From an uncultured Eubacterium sp. (lineage in GTDB: Bacteria; Bacillota; Clostridia; Lachnospirales; Lachnospiraceae), in assembly GCA_910580075.1 (NCBI GenBank), contig CAJTVR010000002.1:1-32180 (forward strand): a stretch of 32,180 nucleotides of DNA, given 5' to 3'. Position 1 is the stretch's first letter, and every line of letters begins with the position of its first letter. Below the pieces are notes generated by a model that did not search any database, had not been told where the DNA came from, and saw only the letters and a program-made list of their open reading frames with translations. Shown in pieces: positions 8,263 through 14,619 of the stretch. Both the position numbers and the translations under genes were made by a program.

Positions 8263-8291
8263 TTGACAAATAGGATGAAGGCAATTAAAAT
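8263..8291 (+). promoter_or_regulatory. Promoter of the toxin-antitoxin operon
   Basis: TTGACA (8263-8268), 17 bases, TAAAAT (8286-8291), a near-consensus sigma-A promoter about 70 bases upstream of the antitoxin ATG. Confidence 0.75.
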
Positions 8292-8362
8292 AATCTCAGA
8301 AACAAAGAAACAAAGAATATTATTTCTTGGTCCTGCATATAACAGAGGAGGAAAGAAACACA

Positions 8363-8743
8363 ATGGCAGAAACAATGACGAAAGGCAGTGTTCCTATGGA
8401 AATAAAAAAATTAAGTATTTCTGCAAAGCGGCAGATAACAATCCCGCAGAAATTCTTTACCATGCTTGGGTTTGATACGGAAGCAGAATGCACTGTACGC
8501 GGCAATGAACTTGTTATCCGCCCGGCCAGAGTCAATACAGGCGGAGAGTTCGCGGAACAGATCCTCGCGGATTTGATCGCCCAGGGATACAGCGGCAATG
8601 ATCTGCTGGAACATTTTAAAAAAGCACAGAGACAGGTGCGTCCGGCTATCGAGGAGATGCTTGCGGAGGCAGAGCAGGCTGCGTCTTCAAAATCCGGCCA
8701 TATTACTTATGAAGATGTTTTTGAGACGGGGGAAGAGGGATGA
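8363..8743 (+). CDS. AbrB/MazE-family antitoxin
   Basis: This 126-residue protein has an N-terminal SpoVT-AbrB swapped-hairpin DNA-binding domain at about residues 14-58 (KKLSISAKRQITIPQKFFTMLGF...ECTVRGNELVIRP). An acidic helical C-terminus (LAEAEQAASS..., ITYEDVFETGEEG) is suited to wrap and neutralise the toxin. The stop overlaps the toxin start (ATGA), typical of translationally coupled type II pairs. I took the ATG at 8363, with GAGGAGG 11 bases upstream; a second ATG five codons in is possible. The protein should autoregulate the promoter at 8263-8291. AbrB antitoxins are best known with MazF or PIN toxins but also occur with RelE-fold toxins, as in PrlF-YhaV. Confidence 0.85.
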   Translation: MAETMTKGSVPMEIKKLSISAKRQITIPQKFFTMLGFDTEAECTVRGNELVIRPARVNTGGEFAEQILADLIAQGYSGNDLLEHFKKAQRQVRPAIEEMLAEAEQAASSKSGHITYEDVFETGEEG

Positions 8744-9036
8744 CAGAGGTTCGCTTTCTTCCGCCTGCAGCAAAATTCATTAAAAAGCTGAAAGATAAAA
8801 AATTAAAGATGCTCTACAAGGAGGCCGTTGACAGGATCCGGGAAGACCATACAGCCGGAAAGGCTAAAACTGGTGATCTGTCCGGTATATACGGATACGA
8901 TATCTATTACAATAAGGTGAATTATGAGCTGGCATATACAGTAGAGTATTTAGAGAATAAAATAATAGTCGTAGTAATGGCTGGGACCAGAGAGAATTTC
9001 TATGACCAGCTAAAAGCCTATATGAAAAATCTATAG
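8740..9036 (+). CDS. RelE/ParE-family toxin
   Basis: This 98-residue basic protein has the RelE/ParE fold pattern: two N-terminal helices (AAKFIKKLKDKKLKMLYKEAVDRI), a central beta segment (GDLSGIYGYDIYYNKVNYELAYTVEY) and a C-terminal strand and helix (KIIVVVMAGTRENFYDQLKAYMKN). Family members cleave mRNA at the ribosome or poison gyrase; the target cannot be told from sequence. The ATG overlaps the antitoxin stop by four bases and an AGAGGG inside the antitoxin serves as ribosome binding site. A terminator follows at 9058. The first 39 bases of coding similarity are duplicated upstream of the antitoxin. Confidence 0.85.
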   Translation: MTEVRFLPPAAKFIKKLKDKKLKMLYKEAVDRIREDHTAGKAKTGDLSGIYGYDIYYNKVNYELAYTVEYLENKIIVVVMAGTRENFYDQLKAYMKNL

Positions 9037-9057
9037 ACTGGTTTAAAGATTTAATTG

Positions 9058-9110
9058 GAATACCACCCTGTCATCTATCGTAATCGCAGGGCGGTATTCT
9101 CATATTTTCA
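9058..9110 (+). terminator. Terminator of the toxin-antitoxin operon
   Basis: GAATACCACCCTG (9058-9070) pairs with CAGGGCGGTATTC (9087-9099) at 12 of 13 positions and is followed by a T-rich stretch (TCATATTTTC). It lies 22 bases after the toxin stop. Confidence 0.75.
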
Positions 9111-9161
9111 GATTTTGAAATTCCGCTCAGCCGGTCAATTCTGTTATCTCACTATAAGAAT

Positions 9162-9259
9162 GGAGCTGTCGCACTAAGCAAAACATATACAAGATATAGT
9201 ATAAAAGAATGATTCATACCATCTATATCTTGTATCAATTTTCTTAATGCGACAGCCCC
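9162..9259. mobile_element. 98-bp palindromic element, MITE-like
   Basis: The outer 17-base ends (9162-9178 and 9243-9259) are inverted repeats matching at 15 of 17 positions. Inside them is a perfect 13-bp inverted repeat, ATACAAGATATAG, at 9187-9199 and 9223-9235. The whole unit could fold into one long stem. No coding capacity and no T-tract are present. The size, sharp ends and placement in a gene gap suggest a non-autonomous miniature transposon, but I cannot name the parent IS family or see a certain target duplication. Confidence 0.5.
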
Positions 9260-9288
9260 ATGTTCTGCATCTGAATTTAAAAATTCAA

Positions 9289-9339
9289 TTGACAAACCCG
9301 CTATACATTCGTATAATGTATTATACCAGCATATAATAC
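9289..9339 (+). promoter_or_regulatory. Consensus promoter with BlaI/MecI-type operator dyads
   Basis: A perfect sigma-A promoter, TTGACA (9289-9294)-N17-TATAAT (9312-9317), precedes the M56 peptidase gene. Overlapping the -10 is the dyad ATACATT-N5-AATGTAT (9303-9309 / 9315-9321), matching the TACA...TGTA core of BlaI/MecI operators. A second dyad, GTATTAT-N8-ATAATAC (9318-9324 / 9333-9339), follows over the transcription start. Such a strong promoter with a covering operator implies tight repression. Confidence 0.7.
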
Positions 9340-9381
9340 AAACCTGCTCCGTCCTTCCCAGTATATGAAAGGTTTTTTACT

Positions 9382-10776
9382 ATGGTTAAACATTTATTTC
9401 TTTCCGTTTTAGAAATTTCAATCTCAGCCAGCCTGCCTGCAGTGCTCCTGCTTATCCTTTCACCATGGCTCAGCAGGCAGTATGCGGCAAAATGGAAGTA
9501 TTATACATGGTCAGTCCTATTTCTGCGCCTGGTCATTCCATTTCATATACCGCTGCCCCGGCCTGCAGCAGCCAGTATACCATTACCGCTGGCAGCGGAC
9601 GCTGTTACTGCTGCAGAATCACTTCCTGTTCCCATATATCATAATAGTGCAAAAGCTGCCGGAATTTCTCTGCTGGATGTGACCGCCGCAGTCTGGTTTT
9701 TTATGGCTGTGTGTTTCCTGCTGATTCATATTTTAAGTTTTTTGTATTATAAATCACAGGTTATTAAATATGGAACTTTCATCGGAGACAGCCGCATCCT
9801 GCAGCAGATCCATTCTGTAAAAACCAGTTTACAGATCAGCACAGACGTTCCTGTCATAGCATACAAAGATGCTCCAAGTCCAATGGTTATTGGATTTTTC
9901 CGTCCGGTTTTCGTTCTGCCAGACAGCACATACACTGAAAAAGAACTGTACTTTATTTTAAAACATGAATTTATTCATATCAGACGTCATGATATTTATT
10001 TAAAATTCCTCTATACATGCGCAGCAGCACTGCACTGGTTTAATCCGGCTGTTTATATTATGAGAAAAGAAGCCTGCATTGATATGGAATTATCATGCGA
10101 TGAAAGAGTCGTCTGTAACAGTTCTTACGCTGACCGCAAGGCATATACGGATACTCTGTTATCCGCTCTTGATAAACATCATAAAAAATCTGCCAGCTTT
10201 ACGACACAGTTTTACGGAGGGACAAATATTATGAAAAAAAGATTTCAGAACATATTATCAGACAGAAAAAAAAGAAACGGTTTCATTCTGCTGCTGGCCA
10301 TACTCATTTTGACAGCTGCAGCAAATATTTTTACCGGGCTGTCACATCCTGGGAAAGAATCTGCTGAACTGGCTGCATATATCAAAGATTTTTCGGGCTC
10401 TGAAATTGCCCTTGACTTTGCAGAATATATCACCGATGATGATACAAAAAGAAAGAGAAAATTAATCAGAGAGCTGAATTTAACAGAAGGGGACGGCCTG
10501 TACGACGGCAATTTTGCTGACGGCTATTATATTTATAATCCGCAGACTGATTATGTGACGTATCCAGTGTCTGACGACGCCGTTTACCAGTTCTTTGACT
10601 GGGGCAGAGATTTTGCGGACTCAGATCTGCCGGAAGACCTTTTTATCACAACTTCCGACAGCAATGATTTTAGTAGGTATTTAAATACATATGAAAATGC
10701 GAAACCGGGCATGCCGTTTTTTATTGAATTAAAAGACGGGAAAGTAATACGCATCACGGAAAAGCCTATGGCATAA
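9382..10776 (+). CDS. M56-family (BlaR1/MecR1-like) membrane metallopeptidase
   Basis: This 464-residue integral membrane protein has N-terminal membrane segments at about 5-28, 40-55 and 102-122. A cytoplasmic zinc protease domain carries HEFIH at 195-199 (the HExxH motif) with the downstream ELSCDERV segment supplying the third ligand. Another membrane segment follows near 299-317, after DRKKRNG. In BlaR1 the external C-terminal domain is a penicillin-binding sensor; here the last 145 residues are a small acidic domain with no SxxK, so beta-lactam sensing is unlikely and the signal is unknown. These proteases inactivate BlaI-type repressors on signalling. No blaI gene is adjacent, yet the promoter has BlaI-like dyads, so the partner repressor may lie elsewhere. 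The ribosome binding site is AAAGG, 9 bases upstream. Confidence 0.85.
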   Translation: MVKHLFLSVLEISISASLPAVLLLILSPWLSRQYAAKWKYYTWSVLFLRLVIPFHIPLPRPAAASIPLPLAADAVTAAESLPVPIYHNSAKAAGISLLDVTAAVWFFMAVCFLLIHILSFLYYKSQVIKYGTFIGDSRILQQIHSVKTSLQISTDVPVIAYKDAPSPMVIGFFRPVFVLPDSTYTEKELYFILKHEFIHIRRHDIYLKFLYTCAAALHWFNPAVYIMRKEACIDMELSCDERVVCNSSYADRKAYTDTLLSALDKHHKKSASFTTQFYGGTNIMKKRFQNILSDRKKRNGFILLLAILILTAAANIFTGLSHPGKESAELAAYIKDFSGSEIALDFAEYITDDDTKRKRKLIRELNLTEGDGLYDGNFADGYYIYNPQTDYVTYPVSDDAVYQFFDWGRDFADSDLPEDLFITTSDSNDFSRYLNTYENAKPGMPFFIELKDGKVIRITEKPMA

Positions 10777-10792
10777 TACGCATATGTTCTTT

Positions 10793-10827
10793 GGGATGCT
10801 GCTATACGCTGTGCGTCACAGCATCCC
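10793..10827. terminator. Hairpin between convergent M56 and capG genes
   Basis: GGGATGCTG (10793-10801) pairs perfectly with CAGCATCCC (10819-10827) around a 17-base loop. It lies in the 72-base gap between convergent genes. No long T-run follows on either strand, so it is a probable bidirectional transcript end without a classic U-tract. Confidence 0.5.
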
Positions 10828-10848
10828 CTTCCACAAACATCATGCCAG

Positions 10849-12045
10849 CTACACTTTCCGCCATACAAACCGGTCAACAGCCCCGGTATAGCTTTGAATA
10901 ATTTTTACAATTTTACCACTTACATTCAGATCCTGGTAATCCGGTACAGGAATTCCGCAGTCCCTGTTCTGATTCATCAGAACGCTTAATTCCGCTGCCT
11001 GCAGCAGCCCCTTTGTATCTATTCCGCTTAGTATAAAGCACCCTTTTTCCATTGCTTCCGGGCGTTCCGTGCTGGTCCGGATGCAGACAGCCGGAAACGC
11101 TTTTCCTATAGAAGTAAAAAAAGCGGATTCCTCCGGCAGCGTACCGGAATCTGAAATCACCAGAAACGCATTTACCTGCAGGCAGTTGTAATCATGAAAT
11201 CCCATAGGTTCATGGGCAATGACACGGGCATCCAGCTGGAAACCCGATAGCTCCAGACGTCTTCGTGACCGCGGATGACAGGAATACAGGACAGGCATGT
11301 CATACTTTTGCGCCAGGGCATTGACTGCCATAAAAAGCGACTGAAAGTTAGCATCTGTATCAATATTTTCTTCCCGGTGGGCTGACAGCAGAATATAATT
11401 TCCCGGCCTGATATCTGTTCCTGTTTCCTGGCTGACCCTGCTGTGAATATCGGAGTTCAATACCGCCTCCAGGTTCCTGTGCAGTACTTCCGCCATAGGA
11501 GAGCCTGTCACAAATGTCCGTTCCTTCGGCATTCCGCATTCAATCAGATAGCGGCGCGCATGTTCGGAATACGCAAGATTCACATCTGATATAATGTCCA
11601 CAATCCTGCGGTTCGTCTCTTCCGGCAGGCACTCATCTTTGCACCGGTTTCCGGCTTCCATATGGAACACAGGAATATGCAGCCGCTTGGCGCTAATCGC
11701 AGACAGACACGAATTTGTATCCCCCAGCACAAGCAGCGCATCCGGTTTCAGTCTCTGCATCCATTCATAAGAACGGCTGATAATATTTCCAATCGTACTC
11801 CCAAGACTGTCTCCGGCAGCATTCAGATACACCTGCGGCGCATCCAGCTTTAAATCTTTAAAAAATACGCCGTTTAAGCTGTAATCATAATTCTGCCCTG
11901 TATGGCACAGAATCATATCAAAGTATAAACGGCATTTGCGGATTACCTCTGACAGTCTTATAATTTCCGGCCGGGTACCCGCGATGATCAGCAGTTTTAA
12001 TTTCCCATTATTCTGCCAGTCTGTATTTTGTTCATCAATATCCAT
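10849..12045 (-). CDS. capG: UDP-N-acetyl-L-fucosamine synthase, C-2 epimerase step (CapG/FnlC/WbjD-like)
   Basis: This 398-residue cytoplasmic enzyme belongs to the non-hydrolysing UDP-GlcNAc 2-epimerase (WecB) fold. Landmarks are AGTRPEIIRL near residue 21, HTGQNYDYSLNGVFF near 48, GDTNS near 108, HMEAGNRCKDECLPEETNRR near 130, SAHREEN near 222 and SDSGTLPEESA near 303. The HTGQNYDY and EAGNRCKD variants, and its place directly after capE and capF, mark it as the CapG/FnlC branch. That branch converts UDP-2-acetamido-2,6-dideoxy-L-talose to UDP-L-FucNAc, the last step of the three-enzyme pathway. It is the last gene of the capsule locus. TAGGAG lies 6 bases before the ATG. A 230-base gap with a 32-bp tandem repeat separates it from capF, unlike the tight spacing elsewhere in the locus. 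Confidence 0.9.
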   Translation of the reverse strand: MDIDEQNTDWQNNGKLKLLIIAGTRPEIIRLSEVIRKCRLYFDMILCHTGQNYDYSLNGVFFKDLKLDAPQVYLNAAGDSLGSTIGNIISRSYEWMQRLKPDALLVLGDTNSCLSAISAKRLHIPVFHMEAGNRCKDECLPEETNRRIVDIISDVNLAYSEHARRYLIECGMPKERTFVTGSPMAEVLHRNLEAVLNSDIHSRVSQETGTDIRPGNYILLSAHREENIDTDANFQSLFMAVNALAQKYDMPVLYSCHPRSRRRLELSGFQLDARVIAHEPMGFHDYNCLQVNAFLVISDSGTLPEESAFFTSIGKAFPAVCIRTSTERPEAMEKGCFILSGIDTKGLLQAAELSVLMNQNRDCGIPVPDYQDLNVSGKIVKIIQSYTGAVDRFVWRKV

Positions 12046-12099
12046 CTTTTTCTCCTAATATTAAATACCTGTTATTTATACAGCATCCCATAAAAAGCA

Positions 12100-12302
12100 G
12101 CCTGTCATGCCTTCCCCGCCGCATCATAAATTCTGTCACGTCTTCTCTGCCACCTTCTCTGCCGCATCATAAAATTCTGCCGCACCTTCTCTGCCATCTC
12201 ATAAAATACCGTCACGCCTTCTCTGACACATCATAAAATTCTGCCACGCCTTCTCTGTCATCTCATAAAACACTGTCACATCTTCTCTACCGCCTCATAA
12301 AA
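12100..12302 (-). repeat. Tandem array of a 32-bp unit copied from the capF 3' end
   Basis: On the minus strand, 32-base units occupy 12302-12271, 12270-12239, 12238-12207 and 12206-12175. They are followed by a 44-base unit with a 12-base internal duplication (12174-12131) and a degenerate unit (12130-12100). The consensus begins TTTTATGA and contains GCAGAGAAGG. The first unit is the coding end of capF (FYEAVEKM plus stop); the others lie in the capF-capG gap and encode nothing continuous, since 32 is not divisible by three. There is no spacer variety, so it is not a CRISPR array. Confidence 0.85.
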
Positions 12303-13505
12303 AGTATCCGGATGCTCCGGGTCAAACGCCTCATTTGCCCACATCACAGTTACCAGATTTTCCGTACTGCTCAGATTAATAATATTATGTGTATATCCGG
12401 GCAGCATCTGTACCGCACGCATCTGATCGCCTGTTACTTCAAATTCGATCAGCGGATACGGCTTTCCTGTTTCGGCATCCGTACCGATTTTTCTTTCCTG
12501 AATCAGTCCATGGCCGCTAACGACAACGAAAATCTCAGACTTCGAATTGTGCCAGTGCTGTCCCCGCACACTTCCCGGCCTGGCGACATTAATGTTCACC
12601 TGCCCGTACCCTGCTGTTTTAAAAAGCTCGGTAAAAATCCCCCTGTTGTCCACATTCATTGCAAGCTCATAGGCCACAGCATCTTTGGGAAGATAAGAAA
12701 GATATGTACTGTAAAGTTTCTTTTCAAAAGAGCCTTCCGGAATATGCGGAAGTACAAGTGTCTCTGGCATCTGCTTAAATGTTTCCAGCAGATCTGAAAT
12801 CTCTCCCAGTCTGACATGAAAAGTCCCTGGCACATAGCAGTACTTTCCGCTGCTGTCTGCCACAGGCTTCAGGCCGTCATATTCACAGTGCTGCTCTTTT
12901 CCCTCCAGCGCATCCAGCATTCCGCTGACCAGATCGTCGATATACAGCAGTTCCAGTACTGTATTTGGGTCATTTACCGTATATTCCAGATTATTTGCCG
13001 CCGCATGGCAGAAAGTAGCCACTGCTGAATTATATCCCGGCCTGCACCATTTCCCAAACAGATTCGGAAAACGGTACACAAGCACTTTTACATGATTCTT
13101 ACGCCCATACTGAAAAAGCAGCTCTTCCGCGGCCTTCTTGCTCATGCCATACCCGGAGCCCTCATACCGCCCCTCGAGCGACGCCTGAACGGACGAACTG
13201 AGCATAACCGGACATCTGTTGTGAGATGCCTTCAGCTTATCCAGCAGTATGCCTGCGGCCTCATAATTGCCTTTCATAAAATCATCCGGGTTCTGCGGCC
13301 TGTTCACGCCTGCAAAGTGGAACACAAAATCCGCATCTTTGCAGTATGCATCCAGCTTTTCTATCTCATCTTCTGCATCAAACTCAAAAATCTGCTCAAT
13401 ATGTATGCCCGGCCTTGTCCGGTCTTTTCCATCCCTTATATTTTTCAGATTTTCTACAAGGCTGCGTCCGGCAAATCCGGCTGAGCCTGTCACCAGTATA
13501 TTCAC
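12276..13505 (-). CDS. capF: CapF: bifunctional SDR reductase-cupin enzyme of UDP-L-FucNAc synthesis
   Basis: This 409-residue cytoplasmic enzyme has an N-terminal NAD(P)-binding SDR domain (residues 1-270), with the glycine motif GSAGFAG at 7-13 and the catalytic YGMSK at 119-123. Its C-terminal cupin (about 280-405) has GSVRGQHWHNSKSE, whose histidines would bind metal. In Staphylococcus CapF the cupin performs C3 epimerisation and the SDR domain reduces the 4-keto intermediate made by CapE to the L-talose product. The length matches the family (about 370-410). The start is GTG overlapping the capE stop (GTGA), with GGGAGG inside capE as ribosome binding site. The last codons form the first unit of a 32-bp tandem array that continues past the stop. 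Confidence 0.93.
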   Translation of the reverse strand: MNILVTGSAGFAGRSLVENLKNIRDGKDRTRPGIHIEQIFEFDAEDEIEKLDAYCKDADFVFHFAGVNRPQNPDDFMKGNYEAAGILLDKLKASHNRCPVMLSSSVQASLEGRYEGSGYGMSKKAAEELLFQYGRKNHVKVLVYRFPNLFGKWCRPGYNSAVATFCHAAANNLEYTVNDPNTVLELLYIDDLVSGMLDALEGKEQHCEYDGLKPVADSSGKYCYVPGTFHVRLGEISDLLETFKQMPETLVLPHIPEGSFEKKLYSTYLSYLPKDAVAYELAMNVDNRGIFTELFKTAGYGQVNINVARPGSVRGQHWHNSKSEIFVVVSGHGLIQERKIGTDAETGKPYPLIEFEVTGDQMRAVQMLPGYTHNIINLSSTENLVTVMWANEAFDPEHPDTFYEAVEKM

Positions 13506-14551
13506 CGCAATACCTCCCCGCAGCTGCCAAGCTGGTCTGTTACATAATCCGTTCCCAGCAGTTTTTTCACAGTTCCCTCCACATCCAGCAGCCTTGTATT
13601 GTGGCTCGTATAGGCTTCACCGGATTCCGTCTGCCTGCCGTCCGTAAAATATTTATCATAATTTAAGTCCCGGCTATCCGCAGATACACGGTAATAACCT
13701 CCCATATCCTCTGCCCTTGCACGCTCCTCTTTCGTCATCAGCGTTTCATACAGCTTTTCTCCATGTCTGGTTCCGATAACCCTGATACCTGTATCTCCAA
13801 AAAGCTGGCGGACAGCCGAAGCCAGAACGCCAATCTCAGATGCATCTGATTTCTGTATAAAAAGATCTCCCGGCCTGGCATGTTCAAATGCAAACCTGAC
13901 CAGTTCCACAGCTTCATCCAGGTTCATAAGAAACCGTGTCATCTTCGGATCTGTCACCGTGATCGGATTTCCCGCTTTTATCTGATCTATAAACAGCGGA
14001 ATAACAGATCCCCTGGAGCACATCACATTTCCATATCTTGTACAGCAGATGACCGTTTCCCCGCGTTCTGCGGCCACTCTGGCATTTGCCTGCACGACAT
14101 GTTCCATCATTGCCTTGCTTGTCCCCATTGCATTAATCGGATATGCAGCCTTGTCCGTACTCAGGCACACGACGCGCTTTACGCCTGTATCGACTGCCGC
14201 ATGCAGAATATTGTCGGTTCCTTCTACATTCGTACGCACTGCTTCCATTGGAAAAAATTCGCAGCTCGGCACCTGCTTTAGCGCTGCTGCATGAAAAATA
14301 TAATCCACACCGGCCATCGCATCGTATACCGACTGCCGGTTCCTGACATCTCCGATATAAAATTTTACTTTGGAAGCATGTTCGGGATACCACGCCTGCA
14401 GCTCATGGCGCATTTCATCCTGCTTTTTTTCATCCCTGGAAAAAATGCGGATTTGCCCGATATCTGTTTTCAGGAAATGTTTGAGGACTGTGTGTCCGAA
14501 AGATCCTGTGCCCCCTGTAATCAGCAGTGTTGAATCTTTGAATAAGCTCAT
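13502..14551 (-). CDS. capE: CapE/FnlA-type UDP-GlcNAc 4,6-dehydratase/5-epimerase
   Basis: This 349-residue extended-SDR enzyme starts UDP-L-FucNAc synthesis from UDP-GlcNAc. It shows the nucleotide motif GGTGSFG at 13-19, FHAAALKQVPSCEFFP near 86-101 and STDKAAYPINAMGTSK at 131-146. The usual catalytic YxxxK is MxxxK here (Met142, Lys146), the known hallmark of CapE/FlaA1-type dehydratases and not a lesion. The gene overlaps capF by four bases. The ribosome binding site is AAAGGA. The capE-capF-capG order equals that of staphylococcal type 5/8 capsule operons. Base composition is visibly richer in GC than the glycosyltransferase genes further up the same locus. Confidence 0.94.
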   Translation of the reverse strand: MSLFKDSTLLITGGTGSFGHTVLKHFLKTDIGQIRIFSRDEKKQDEMRHELQAWYPEHASKVKFYIGDVRNRQSVYDAMAGVDYIFHAAALKQVPSCEFFPMEAVRTNVEGTDNILHAAVDTGVKRVVCLSTDKAAYPINAMGTSKAMMEHVVQANARVAAERGETVICCTRYGNVMCSRGSVIPLFIDQIKAGNPITVTDPKMTRFLMNLDEAVELVRFAFEHARPGDLFIQKSDASEIGVLASAVRQLFGDTGIRVIGTRHGEKLYETLMTKEERARAEDMGGYYRVSADSRDLNYDKYFTDGRQTESGEAYTSHNTRLLDVEGTVKKLLGTDYVTDQLGSCGEVLR

Positions 14552-14619
14552 ATTTTTGTGGTCCTTTCTTAAAATGTTACAGACAGCAGCATTAACTAAA
14601 CGCCGGGAAGAGAAATTCC

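Noticed and set aside
8065..8475. Plus-strand 136-residue open frame across the nucleotidase promoter and toxin fragment
   Set aside because: It only shares the toxin stump with a known family; the rest is the antisense of promoter and leader and the wrong frame of the antitoxin gene.
12100..12302. CRISPR-like regular array
   Set aside because: Units abut with no unique spacers, differ by scattered substitutions, and the first is the coding end of capF.
13092..13666. Several plus-strand open frames antisense to capE and capF
   Set aside because: They mirror the GC-rich coding strand, have no ribosome binding sites and resemble no family.
13632..14551. CapE lesion because the catalytic Tyr of YxxxK is missing
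   Set aside because: CapE/FlaA1-type dehydratases normally have MxxxK at this place; Met142-Lys146 is the expected form.
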